Assembly: GCA_030617565.1 (NCBI GenBank)
Contig: JAUWVE010000062.1
Span: forward strand, 1 to 8,326
Direction: 5' to 3'
DNA length: 8,326 nucleotides
From: Gammaproteobacteria bacterium
GTDB lineage: Bacteria > Pseudomonadota > Gammaproteobacteria > BMS3Bbin11
Notes under the pieces: generated by a model
Database searches by the model: none
What the model saw: only the letters and a program-made list of their open reading frames with translations
What the model was told of the DNA's origin: nothing
Position numbers and translations under genes: made by a program
Part shown: one piece after another, positions 1-6,415 of the stretch
Layout: each line of letters begins with the position of its first letter
How positions within the stretch are numbered: position 1 is the stretch's first letter

Positions 1-401
1 CGCATCGCTGTTTCACGAGCAGAGGAGCGGCCGCCACCGCGGTAGTCGCGCAAGCCATATTTCTTTTCATAGGTCAGGTCCGCATGACCCGGCCTGAATA
101 CATCTTTAATATCTGAGTAGTCTTTTGAGCGCTGATCGGTATTGCGAATTAACAGTCCAATCGGTGTGCCGGTAGTCCTGCCTTCAAAAACACCGGAGAG
201 TATTTCGACCTCATCTGACTCACGGCGCTGGGTGGTGTGCCGCGAGGTGCCGGGCTTACGGCGATCGAGATCAGGTTGGATATCAGCTTCGCTAAGTTCG
301 AAACCGGGAGGGCAGCCATCAATGATGCAACCGATGGCCGGCCCATGGCTTTCACCAAAACTGGTGACGGTGAAAAGCTTGCCTATCGTATTACCAGACA
401 T
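1..401 (-). CDS. aroC: Chorismate synthase, N-terminal part (cut by window edge)
   Basis: This is the first 133 codons of chorismate synthase, the last enzyme of the shikimate pathway. It converts 5-enolpyruvylshikimate 3-phosphate to chorismate in the cytoplasm using reduced FMN. The translation begins MSGNTIGKLFTVTSFGESHG. It carries the first family signature at residues 16-31 (GESHGPAIGCIIDGCP), a Gly-His-Ala-Asp-Leu-Thr stretch near residue 110 and the GGGRSSARET signature at residues 122-131, all typical and intact. The ATG at 401 matches the usual family N-terminus. Only a weak purine stretch (AGAAAG) precedes it. It lies 24 bases after the dcd stop on the same strand, with no terminator between, so co-transcription with dcd is likely. 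Some 230 C-terminal residues should lie beyond base 1. Identification is by motif recognition and is very secure. Confidence 0.97.
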   Translation of the reverse strand, partial: MSGNTIGKLFTVTSFGESHGPAIGCIIDGCPPGFELSEADIQPDLDRRKPGTSRHTTQRRESDEVEILSGVFEGRTTGTPIGLLIRNTDQRSKDYSDIKDVFRPGHADLTYEKKYGLRDYRGGGRSSARETAM

Positions 402-425
402 AATTACTTTCTGTTAGGTGTCGTC

Positions 426-995
426 TTAGGTTTTAGGCAGGGTGACGCCGGTCTGCCCCTGGTATTTACCACCGCGATCTTTGTAGGAGGTTTCACACTC
501 TTCATCACCTTCAAAAAATATCACCTGCGCCACGCCCTCGTTGGCATAGATCTTGGCAGGCAATGGCGTGGTATTGGAGAATTCCAGTGTAACATGCCCT
601 TCCCATTCAGGTTCAAACGGTGTGACATTAACGATAATGCCACAGCGCGCATAGGTCGATTTACCCAGGCAGATCGTTAGTACATTGCGGGGAATACGCA
701 GATATTCAACTGTTCTTGCCAGCGCGAAAGAGTTTGGTGGAATGATGCAGACGTCACCTTTGAAATCAACGAAGCTGTTCTCATCGAAGTTCTTCGGATC
801 CACCAGTGCTGAGTTGATATTGGTAAAAATCTTGAATTCATCAGAGCAACGGATATCGTAGCCATAACTGGAGGTACCATAGGATACCAGCTTGTCGCCA
901 GCATCATCGACACGCACCTGGTCCGCTTCAAACGGCTCAATCATGCCTGCTTCCAGCGCCATTTTACGAATCCATTTATCGGACTTCACGCCCAT
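426..995 (-). CDS. dcd: dCTP deaminase
   Basis: This enzyme deaminates dCTP to dUTP, feeding dTTP synthesis through dUTPase and thymidylate synthase; it is a soluble homotrimer of the dUTPase fold. The 189-residue product closely resembles the roughly 188-residue Pseudomonas-type Dcd. It starts MGVKSDKWIRKM and has SSYGYDIRC at 42-50, GKSTYARCGIIVNVTP at 111-126 and VTLEFSNTT at 135-143. The glutamate at 138 corresponds to the catalytic glutamate of the family. The C-terminal KYQGQTGVTLPK (177-188) is the usual nucleotide-covering tail. The frame also has a GTG at 1001, but the ribosome binding site AAGGGG lies only 3 bases before it and 9 bases before the ATG at 995. The ATG also gives the family length, so I chose it. 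It lies downstream of mrp but behind mrp's terminator, and 24 bases before aroC. Confidence 0.96.
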   Translation of the reverse strand: MGVKSDKWIRKMALEAGMIEPFEADQVRVDDAGDKLVSYGTSSYGYDIRCSDEFKIFTNINSALVDPKNFDENSFVDFKGDVCIIPPNSFALARTVEYLRIPRNVLTICLGKSTYARCGIIVNVTPFEPEWEGHVTLEFSNTTPLPAKIYANEGVAQVIFFEGDEECETSYKDRGGKYQGQTGVTLPKT

Positions 996-1001
996 CGCCA
1001 C

Positions 1002-1031
1002 TTACCCCTTGATACGTATCACTAATCTCAT
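1002..1031 (-). CDS. Possible nine-residue leader peptide before dcd
   Basis: A short open frame on the minus strand would encode MRLVIRIKG and stop with TAA directly against the GTG at 1001, in the same frame as dcd. It starts with ATG at 1031 and has a much stronger ribosome binding site (GGAGGA at 1041-1046, 9 bases upstream) than most genes in this window. Its last codons contain the dcd ribosome binding site. A ribosome finishing it would be placed at the dcd start, so translational coupling or attenuation-like control of dcd is conceivable. I recognise no family, and a frame this short can occur by chance. It is listed because the site and the position fit together. Confidence 0.3.
   Translation of the reverse strand: MRLVIRIKG
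1005..1010 (-). promoter_or_regulatory. Ribosome binding site that decides the dcd start
   Basis: Read on the minus strand this is AAGGGG followed by TAAGTGGCG and then ATG. Spacing is 9 bases to the ATG at 995 but only 3 to the GTG at 1001, which favours the ATG. The site also forms the last two sense codons (Lys-Gly) of the nine-codon frame that ends at 1002. Confidence 0.6.
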
Positions 1032-1067
1032 GTGGCTTATTCCTCCACATCTAGTTGCACAAAACAT

Positions 1068-1139
1068 GTAGGTTCGAATTCATTCGAACATAAGTTTATC
1101 CAGTTTAACCTTTCTTAGTGCGAATGAATTCGCACCTAC
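1068..1139. repeat. Inverted pair of REP-like units (family A)
   Basis: Left unit, 1068-1089: GTAG followed by the imperfect palindrome GTTCGAATTCATTCGAAC. Right unit, 1118-1139, in opposite orientation: GTGCGAATGAATTCGCAC followed by CTAC. The 28 bases between are AT-rich. Each palindrome has 8-base arms around a 2-base centre. The two units differ at one arm position, a T-A pair in one and a G-C pair in the other, so both remain perfectly self-complementary. GTAG next to a palindrome, in inverted pairs, is the layout of REP/BIME elements that RAYT (REP-associated tyrosine) transposases act on. The pair lies between mrp and dcd, upstream of dcd. Whether the family is repeated elsewhere in this genome cannot be seen here. 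Confidence 0.75.
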
Positions 1140-1163
1140 ATATGGAAGAGCTTATTATTACTG

Positions 1164-1196
1164 AAAAAAACCAGCATGAGAAACACTCATACCGGT
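1164..1196 (-). terminator. Intrinsic terminator of mrp
   Basis: On the minus strand the stem ACCGGTATGAG (1196-1186) pairs with CTCATGCTGGT (1180-1170), giving 11 pairs with two G-U wobbles and a 5-base loop. A run of seven T follows. The hairpin lies about 30 bases past the mrp stop. In the plus direction the wobbles become A-C mismatches, so it should work mainly for leftward transcription. It separates mrp from dcd-aroC. Confidence 0.8.
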
Positions 1197-1225
1197 CTTT
1201 TTTATAACTTCAAGCCTGCGTGATA

Positions 1226-2317
1226 TTAACTATTATCAATAACAATATTCGGGAATGCCGCAGTAAAGTCCTTTTTCTTCTTCGACAGCCTGGCTGCAGT
1301 ACGACGTGCAATTTCACGATAGTTCATTGCTATGCGCCCTTCAGGATCTGCCACAACAGTAGGTTTTCCTTCATCAACATCCCTACGAATGGAGATATCC
1401 AGAGGAATCGATCCAAGGTAATCAACATCATACTGTTCTGCCATGCTGAGACCACCACCTTCACCGAAGATATGTTCTTCATGGCCACAATTTGAACAGA
1501 TATGTGTACTCATATTCTCAACTATACCCAGCACAGGAATCTCAACCTTCTCAAACATCTTCAGCGCCTTGCGTGCATCCAGCAGGGCAATATCCTGCGG
1601 TGTAGTAACAATGACAGAACCACTGACAGGGACTTTCTGCGCCAGCGTCAGCTGTGTGTCCCCGGTTCCCGGCGGCAGATCGATGATCAGGTAATCAAGA
1701 TCTTTCCAGCGGGTATCTTTAAGCAGCTGCTCCAGTGCCTGGGTGACCATCGGGCCACGCCAGATCATCGGTGTTTCTTCATCAATCAGAAAACCAATCG
1801 ACATGGCCTGCAGATTATATGACGTCATCGGCTCCAGTGAATTTCCGTCTTTTGATTCCGGCTGTGCCGAGACACCGAGCATGCGCGGCTGAGAAGGACC
1901 ATAGATATCGGCATCGAGGATACCAACAGTAGCGCCTTCTGCAGAGAGTGCCAGAGCCAGGTTGACGGCAACGGTAGATTTACCAACACCACCTTTACCT
2001 GAGGCAATAGCGATAATATTTTTGACATCGTCCAGCATGGTGACGCCCTTCTGCACACCGTGTGAGGCGATTTTGAATGAAACGTCTACCGTGGCATCGG
2101 AGACACCATCAACCGCCATGATCTTTTCTTTCAGGCTGGCGGCAAATTCATCAGCAAAGCCCTTATTCGGGTAACCGGCAACAATTTTCACCTCGACTTT
2201 ACCGTCGGTGATGTCAATCTTCTTTACCGTTTTACCACTGACCGGATCCTGTTCCGTGTAGGGATCAACAACCAGCTTCAGTGCGTCTTCAATCTGCTCT
2301 TTTGTTACTTCACTCAT
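1226..2317 (-). CDS. mrp: Mrp/ApbC-type Fe-S cluster carrier ATPase
   Basis: This P-loop ATPase of the Mrp/NBP35 family binds and passes on [4Fe-4S] clusters to target enzymes in the cytoplasm. The product has 363 residues (E. coli Mrp 369). Residues about 1-90 form the DUF59/MIP18-like domain, beginning MSEVTKEQIEDALKLVVDPY. The MinD-like ATPase part holds the deviant Walker A GKGGVGKST at 107-115, DADIYGPSQP at 135-144 and DLPPGTGD at 213-220. The cluster-binding Cys-Ser-Asn-Cys is at 274-277. The frame stays open to a TTG at 2329. I chose ATG 2317 because GAGG lies 6 bases before it and the protein then starts like its relatives. It is divergent from yqaA, has a plausible promoter at 2365-2393 and ends at an intrinsic terminator. 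Nothing essential is missing. Confidence 0.97.
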   Translation of the reverse strand: MSEVTKEQIEDALKLVVDPYTEQDPVSGKTVKKIDITDGKVEVKIVAGYPNKGFADEFAASLKEKIMAVDGVSDATVDVSFKIASHGVQKGVTMLDDVKNIIAIASGKGGVGKSTVAVNLALALSAEGATVGILDADIYGPSQPRMLGVSAQPESKDGNSLEPMTSYNLQAMSIGFLIDEETPMIWRGPMVTQALEQLLKDTRWKDLDYLIIDLPPGTGDTQLTLAQKVPVSGSVIVTTPQDIALLDARKALKMFEKVEIPVLGIVENMSTHICSNCGHEEHIFGEGGGLSMAEQYDVDYLGSIPLDISIRRDVDEGKPTVVADPEGRIAMNYREIARRTAARLSKKKKDFTAAFPNIVIDNS

Positions 2318-2364
2318 ACCTGACCTCAAATGTTACTTAAATATACGTTCGCGAAAGGGCGCCA

Positions 2365-2393
2365 ATCATACGCTGAGAAAGCCAAAAAGTCAT
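2365..2393 (-). promoter_or_regulatory. Candidate sigma-70 promoter for mrp
   Basis: Read on the minus strand: ATGACT (2393-2388, four of six consensus bases), a 17-base spacer, then TATGAT (2370-2365, five of six). Transcription would begin near 2358, giving a leader of about 40 bases before the mrp ATG. Found by eye only. Confidence 0.5.
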
Positions 2394-2492
2394 TTCATAG
2401 AGTGTTAAAATCGGCATTTCACCATCAATTGTGAGGCGAATACCTGATCAATTTCATCATGTATTCGATAAATACCAGAACAGCACGGCAAA

Positions 2493-2927
2493 ATGACAGA
2501 AATTATTGATGAATGGGGATTATGGGGGCTATTTGCCAGCGCCTTCATTTCATCCACCCTGCTGCCCGGCGGCTCCGAAGCCATTCTGGCCGCCCTGTCC
2601 CTGAACAAAGCTCACGATTCACTGACCCTGCTGATCGTTGCAACGGCCGGCAATACCCTGGGTGGGGTGTCCTCATGGCTGATTGGTCTGTTGATTGCCC
2701 ACTACTGGCCAACACAGAAACTGTTAAAGAAACCGGAATACCTGAGAGCAGCCAACTGGCTGGAGAAACACGGCAGCCCGATACTCCTGCTGTCATGGCT
2801 GCCTGTGGTTGGCGATCCGCTATGCCTGGCAGCAGGCTGGCTGAAGATTCATTTCTGGCCTGCCCTGTTTTTTATCACCATCGGGAAAGCGGCACGTTAT
2901 GGGGTTATTTTGTTGTTGCTTAGTTAG
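2493..2927 (+). CDS. yqaA: YqaA-type small DedA-like inner membrane protein
   Basis: The 144-residue membrane protein matches the YqaA family (E. coli YqaA 142 residues), a short relative of the DedA/SNARE-associated superfamily whose transport role is not firmly established. Hydrophobic stretches lie at about 10-37, 44-70, 95-116 and 121-143. The membrane-embedded motif STLLPGGSEAILAA (21-34) corresponds to the Pro-Gly and acidic re-entrant motif of DedA proteins. A second conserved block, LLSWLPVVGDPLCLAAGW (99-116), and the GKAARY segment (131-136) also match YqaA. The C-terminus ends at the last helix without the short tail of the E. coli protein. Only a weak ribosome binding site precedes the ATG. 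It sits between mrp and metG, which are direct divergent neighbours in E. coli. Its function here is unknown. Confidence 0.9.
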   Translation: MTEIIDEWGLWGLFASAFISSTLLPGGSEAILAALSLNKAHDSLTLLIVATAGNTLGGVSSWLIGLLIAHYWPTQKLLKKPEYLRAANWLEKHGSPILLLSWLPVVGDPLCLAAGWLKIHFWPALFFITIGKAARYGVILLLLS

Positions 2928-2942
2928 AGAAAGAATAGTCTA

Positions 2943-3012
2943 AAGATCCAAGATCCAAGTTCCAAGGTTTTGATTTTCATACTTGGAACTTGGATCTTGT
3001 GTCTTGGAACTC
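2943..3012. repeat. Heptamer-periodic hairpin repeat between yqaA and metG
   Basis: The left side is three heptamers in tandem (AAGATCC, AAGATCC, AAGTTCC; 2943-2963) plus AAG. The right side is the inverted series GGAACTT, GGATCTT, GTGTCTT, GGAACTC (2985-3012) after CTT. An 18-base perfect inverted repeat (2949-2966 with 2982-2999) results, with a 15-base T-rich loop. There is no T run after either arm, so it is not a classical terminator, although it could protect the yqaA mRNA end. The unit lacks the GTAG foot of the other two repeats in this window. Confidence 0.8.
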
Positions 3013-3026
3013 AAATCGTCTAAAAC

Positions 3027-3035
3027 TGGTATAAA
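3027..3035 (+). promoter_or_regulatory. Candidate extended -10 promoter for metG
   Basis: TGGTATAAA fits the extended -10 pattern (TG, one base, then TATAAA). The nearest -35-like hexamer, TTGGAA at 3004-3009, is 20 bases away, which is too far to be optimal but tolerable with an extended -10. It would give a leader of roughly 50 bases that has no strong ribosome binding site. Found by eye. Confidence 0.4.
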
Positions 3036-3095
3036 ACGCCCAAAATTGTTACCTTTCCGCCTCTTGTATTCATCACAGAAATAACAGAATAAATT

Positions 3096-5156
3096 ATGCC
3101 CTCGTCACAGCGTCAAATACTCGTCACCAGCGCCCTGCCCTATGCCAATGGCCCTATCCATCTCGGCCATCTGGTTGAATATCTACAAACTGACATATGG
3201 GTGCGGTTCCAGAAGATGCGCGGACACGAATGTATCTATGTTTGTGCCAGCGATGCCCACGGCACCCCTATAATGCTGCGCGCCCAGGCTGATGGCATAT
3301 CAGCGGAAGAACTCATTACCCGGGTGCATAAAGAACATGAGCGTGACTTCGCTGACTTCCTGATAGAGTTTGATAACTTCTACACTACACATTCCGATGA
3401 AAACCGCGAATTATCTGCCGCCATATACAGCAAACTGAAGGAAGGTGGTTACATCGACCGGCGAACGATTACCCAGGCCTATGATCCGGAAAAAGAGATG
3501 TTTCTGCCGGATCGTTTCATCAAGGGTGAATGTCCGCGTTGCGGGGCAAAAGATCAGTATGGCGACAATTGTGAGGTCTGTGGTGCAACCTATTCGCCGA
3601 CCGAGCTGATCAATGCTGTGTCAGCTGTTTCCGGTGCCACTCCCATCGAGAAGAAATCCGAACATCTGTTCTTCAAGCTGAGTGATTTTAGCAACATGTT
3701 GAAAGACTGGATCCATGCCGGTCATCTGCAGGATTCCGTTGCCAACAAGCTTGATGAATGGCTGGAACAGGGCCTGCAGGATTGGGATATTTCGCGCGAC
3801 GCACCCTATTTTGGTTTTGAAATTCCTGATGCGCCAGGTAAGTATTTTTATGTCTGGCTGGATGCCCCGGTCGGCTATATGGCCAGCTTCAAAAACCTGT
3901 GTGACAAAACGGAACTGGATTTCGATTATTTCTGGCAGGCTGATTCGACCACTGAGCTATACCATTTTATCGGTAAGGACATTACCAACTTCCACTGCCT
4001 GTTCTGGCCGGCCATGCTGGATGGAGCGGGCTACCGCAAACCGACCAATGTCTTTGTCCACGGTTTCTTAACGGTGAACGGCAACAAAATGTCGAAATCG
4101 CGTGGCACATTTATTATGGCCCGCAGCTATCTTAACCACCTTAGCCCCGAGTATCTGCGTTACTACTATGCAGCCAAACTGGGTGCCGGCGTAGAAGATA
4201 TTGATTTAAACCTGGAAGACTTTCAGGCAAGGGTCAATTCCGACCTGGTCGGCAAGGTGGTCAATATCGCCAGCCGCTGTGCAGGATTTATCAGCAAGAA
4301 ATTTGCCGGCGAACTGTCTGCTGAAATTCATAGGCCGGACTTGCTGCAGCAGTTTGCTGAAGCCAGTGACAATATTGCCGCGTTATACGAAGCACGTGAA
4401 TTTGGCCGTGCCATCCGTGAGATCATGGCATTGGCAGATTTAGCCAATCAGTACATCGACGAAAATAAGCCCTGGGTGCTGGCAAAAGAACAAGGCCGTG
4501 AGCAGGATGTGCAGGATGTCTGCAGCATGGGGCTGAATCTATTCCGCATACTGATTATCTACCTAAAACCTGTACTGCCCGCTATGACCGCATCGGCTGA
4601 GGCCTTCCTGAATGTCCCGCCGTTAACATGGAAGGACTGCCAGCAAACCCTGACATCCCACAAAATCAACCGTTTCAAACCTTTGATGACGCGCATCGAA
4701 ACCGCTGCCATTGAGGCCATTATTGAAGAATCCACCACTGCCCTGGCAACAGACAATAACGCCGAAGAGAATAGCATGACTGAAAGTGAAGCAGATACAA
4801 AGAGTCCTCTGGTAGCAGACCCGATCAGCGATGAAATCAGCTTTGATGACTTCGTTAAACTGGATTTGCGCATTGCAAAAATTGTTAACGCCCAACATGT
4901 AGAAGGTGCTGATAAACTGCTACAACTGACGCTGGATATCGGCGGTGAAACACGCAACGTTTTTGCCGGTATCAAGTCTGCCTATAATCCAGAGGATCTG
5001 GAAGGCCGGCTCACGGTGATGGTGGCCAATCTTGCACCACGTAAGATGCGTTTCGGTCTCTCGGAAGGTATGGTAGTGGCCGCCGGGCCCGGTGGCAGTG
5101 ACCTGTTCATCCTCGGTCCCGATGAAGGAGCTGAGCCGGGTATGCGTGTAAAATGA
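3096..5156 (+). CDS. metG: Methionyl-tRNA synthetase
   Basis: This class I aminoacyl-tRNA synthetase charges tRNA-Met in the cytoplasm and is essential for initiation and elongation. The product has 686 residues (E. coli 677). The Rossmann catalytic domain starts with TSALPYANGPIHLGHLVEYL, giving the HIGH-type motif HLGH at 22-25. One four-cysteine zinc knuckle (Cys146, 149, 159, 162) lies in the connective insertion. The KMSKS loop is exact at 331-335 (KMSKSRGTF). An alpha-helical anticodon domain follows to about residue 540, then an acidic linker (about 545-578). A C-terminal Trbp111/EMAP-like tRNA-binding and dimerisation domain runs from about 581 to 686 (DLRIAKIV, FAGIKSAY, NLAPRKMRFGLSEGM). 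The start matches the family, although no strong ribosome binding site is visible. It is followed by a repeat-derived terminator and then the rsx genes. Confidence 0.98.
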   Translation: MPSSQRQILVTSALPYANGPIHLGHLVEYLQTDIWVRFQKMRGHECIYVCASDAHGTPIMLRAQADGISAEELITRVHKEHERDFADFLIEFDNFYTTHSDENRELSAAIYSKLKEGGYIDRRTITQAYDPEKEMFLPDRFIKGECPRCGAKDQYGDNCEVCGATYSPTELINAVSAVSGATPIEKKSEHLFFKLSDFSNMLKDWIHAGHLQDSVANKLDEWLEQGLQDWDISRDAPYFGFEIPDAPGKYFYVWLDAPVGYMASFKNLCDKTELDFDYFWQADSTTELYHFIGKDITNFHCLFWPAMLDGAGYRKPTNVFVHGFLTVNGNKMSKSRGTFIMARSYLNHLSPEYLRYYYAAKLGAGVEDIDLNLEDFQARVNSDLVGKVVNIASRCAGFISKKFAGELSAEIHRPDLLQQFAEASDNIAALYEAREFGRAIREIMALADLANQYIDENKPWVLAKEQGREQDVQDVCSMGLNLFRILIIYLKPVLPAMTASAEAFLNVPPLTWKDCQQTLTSHKINRFKPLMTRIETAAIEAIIEESTTALATDNNAEENSMTESEADTKSPLVADPISDEISFDDFVKLDLRIAKIVNAQHVEGADKLLQLTLDIGGETRNVFAGIKSAYNPEDLEGRLTVMVANLAPRKMRFGLSEGMVVAAGPGGSDLFILGPDEGAEPGMRVK

Positions 5157-5167
5157 GTCAAATTTAT

Positions 5168-5253
5168 GTAGGTTGGTGCTGAGGCACGAAGCCCAACATG
5201 ATATTAATATTCAAACACCTGTTTGTTGGGCTTCGTGCCTCAGCCCAACCTAC
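5168..5253. repeat. Inverted pair of REP-like units (family B)
   Basis: The left unit is GTAG (5168-5171), then GTTGGTGCT, a 9-base loop and AGCCCAAC (to 5197). The right unit is its inverse: GTTGGGCT (5225-5232), a 9-base loop and AGCCCAAC (5242-5249), then CTAC (5250-5253). The arms are about 30 bases and identical apart from one extra T (5177) in the left one. The 25-base AT-rich spacer is 5199-5223. Each unit can fold alone (8-pair stem), and the pair can fold into one long hairpin. The GTAG foot plus palindrome matches the design of the pair at 1068-1139, though the palindrome sequence is unrelated. Confidence 0.8.
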
Positions 5254-5263
5254 GATTTTTTTT
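5168..5263 (+). terminator. Probable intrinsic terminator of metG built from the repeat pair
   Basis: The long inverted repeat at 5168-5253 is followed by GA and eight T (5256-5263) on the plus strand, the form of an intrinsic terminator. There is no T run on the other side, so it points rightward. It begins 12 bases after the metG stop. Because the rsxA ATG is at 5275, rsxA would need read-through or a promoter inside the repeat. The 25-base spacer is AT-rich (TATTAAT) but has no convincing -35 partner. Confidence 0.6.
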
Positions 5264-5274
5264 GAAACTCTAAA

Positions 5275-5850
5275 ATGAAAGAATACGCGCTGATTTTATT
5301 GGGTACTGTCCTGGTCAACAACTTCGTACTGGTGAAGTTCCTTGGACTTTGTCCGTTTATGGGCGTTTCCCGCAAACTGGATACCGCCATCGGCATGGCG
5401 TTGGCAACGACCTTTGTCATGACACTGTCGGCAGTGCTGAGCTATCTGGTCAATCAATATATCCTTATCCCGCTGGATGCTGAATATCTGCGCACATTAT
5501 CGTTCATCCTGGTTATCGCTGTTATTGTGCAGTTTACTGAAATGGTGATCCATAAAACCAGTCCTTTGCTGTACCAGCTATTAGGTATATTTTTACCGCT
5601 AATCACTACTAACTGCGCTGTACTGGGACTGGCCTTGCTCAATGTCCAGCAGGAACACAGTTTTGTCACGGCCACGCTCTACGGCTTTGGTGCTGCCCTG
5701 GGATTCTCACTGGTGCTTATTCTATTCGCGGCGATGCGCGAAAGGCTGGATGCAGCGGATGTACCACTGCCTTTCAAGGGAACTTCAATCGCCCTGATCA
5801 CCGCCGGCCTCATGAGCCTTGCCTTCATGGGCTTTACCGGTCTGGGCTAA
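5275..5850 (+). CDS. rsxA: Rsx/Rnf complex membrane subunit A
   Basis: This is an integral inner-membrane subunit of the Rsx/Rnf ion-translocating electron-transfer complex, paired with subunit E. The product has 191 residues (E. coli RsxA 193) with six hydrophobic segments. Conserved blocks include VNNFVLVKFLGLCPFMGVSR (14-33) and PLITTNCAVLGLALL (108-122). Cys26 and Cys114 are the positions that, with those of the partner subunit, hold an iron or [2Fe-2S] centre inside the membrane in studied Rnf/Nqr complexes. The start fits the family N-terminus (MKEYALILLGTVLVNNF). No recognisable ribosome binding site precedes it, and a T8 run ends 11 bases upstream. It is the first gene of the cluster, with rsxB 16 bases downstream of its stop. 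Confidence 0.97.
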   Translation: MKEYALILLGTVLVNNFVLVKFLGLCPFMGVSRKLDTAIGMALATTFVMTLSAVLSYLVNQYILIPLDAEYLRTLSFILVIAVIVQFTEMVIHKTSPLLYQLLGIFLPLITTNCAVLGLALLNVQQEHSFVTATLYGFGAALGFSLVLILFAAMRERLDAADVPLPFKGTSIALITAGLMSLAFMGFTGLG

Positions 5851-5866
5851 CAGCAGAATACTGCTG

Positions 5867-6415
5867 ATGCTATTGACGATAATTTCACTCGGCGTACTTG
5901 CCAGTCTTTTCGGACTGCTGCTGGGCTATTCCTCGATACGCTTTCGAGTTGAAGGAGACCCGCTGGCAGACAAAATTGATTCTTTGCTGCCGCAAACGCA
6001 GTGCGGCCAGTGTGGCTTCCCCGGCTGTCGCCCGTATGCCGAAGCACTGGTTGCCGGTGAAGCTGAAATCAATCTTTGCGTACCCGGCGGCGAAGACACT
6101 ATTTCCGTGCTGGCTGAAACCCTGGGTCGTGAAGAACTGCCAATATCCGATGAGCATGCCAATCATGTACCAGCCTTAGCAGTGATAATTGAAGAATATT
6201 GCATAGGATGTACTAAATGTATTCAGGCCTGCCCGGTTGATGCCATTGTCGGTGCAGCGAAACAGATGCATACCGTTATAGAAGAGGAATGCACTGGATG
6301 TGAACTCTGTGTACCGCCCTGTCCGGTAGACTGCATAGACATGCGCCCTATAAAACCTGAGATCAGCACCTGGGTCTGGCCACAACCGCAACTGGCCCGC
6401 GGGGTCAAAAACTAA
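5867..6415 (+). CDS. rsxB: Rsx/Rnf complex ferredoxin-like subunit B
   Basis: RsxB carries electrons between the soluble donor side and the membrane part of the complex. With ATG 5867 it has 182 residues. A single N-terminal membrane helix (2-20) is followed by the Fe-S domain with Cys46, 49, 54 and 71 (QCGQCGFPGC). Two [4Fe-4S] ferredoxin motifs follow, CIGCTKCIQACPVDA (112-126) and CTGCELCVPPCPVDC (142-156). All expected cysteines are present. The frame is open upstream to an ATG at 5819, but that would overlap rsxA by 32 bases and add 16 residues not found in relatives, so 5867 is preferred. It leaves the N-terminus a few residues shorter than in E. coli RsxB (192 in total). The stop overlaps the rsxC start by one base (TAATG), suggesting translational coupling. 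Confidence 0.95.
   Translation: MLLTIISLGVLASLFGLLLGYSSIRFRVEGDPLADKIDSLLPQTQCGQCGFPGCRPYAEALVAGEAEINLCVPGGEDTISVLAETLGREELPISDEHANHVPALAVIIEEYCIGCTKCIQACPVDAIVGAAKQMHTVIEEECTGCELCVPPCPVDCIDMRPIKPEISTWVWPQPQLARGVKN

Noticed and set aside
237..680. 147-codon plus-strand open frame opposite aroC and dcd
   Set aside because: It lies antisense to two secure genes, shows no recognisable domain, and arises from the codon pattern of the opposite strand.
996..1001. GTG start for dcd at 1001
   Set aside because: Only three bases separate it from the ribosome binding site, and the two extra residues are not seen in relatives.
2318..2329. TTG start for mrp at 2329
   Set aside because: The extension would swallow the GAGG site that is well spaced for ATG 2317, and adds four residues without family support.
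2437..2475. Small inverted repeats CGAATAC/GTATTCG and GTATT/AATAC upstream of yqaA
   Set aside because: Arms of five to seven bases with AT-rich sequence are expected by chance, and no known operator consensus was recognised; too weak to call an operator.
4559..4975. 138-codon minus-strand open frame inside metG
   Set aside because: It is antisense to the metG C-terminal domain, which is unmistakable in the plus frame; the translation resembles no family.
5199..5223. Possible -10 element for rsxA in the spacer of the repeat pair
   Set aside because: TATTAAT looks like a -10, but no -35 hexamer lies at a workable distance, so it was not listed as a promoter.
5819..5866. Upstream extension of rsxB overlapping the end of rsxA
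   Set aside because: It would add 16 residues with no counterpart in relatives. The ATG at 5867 begins the expected membrane helix.
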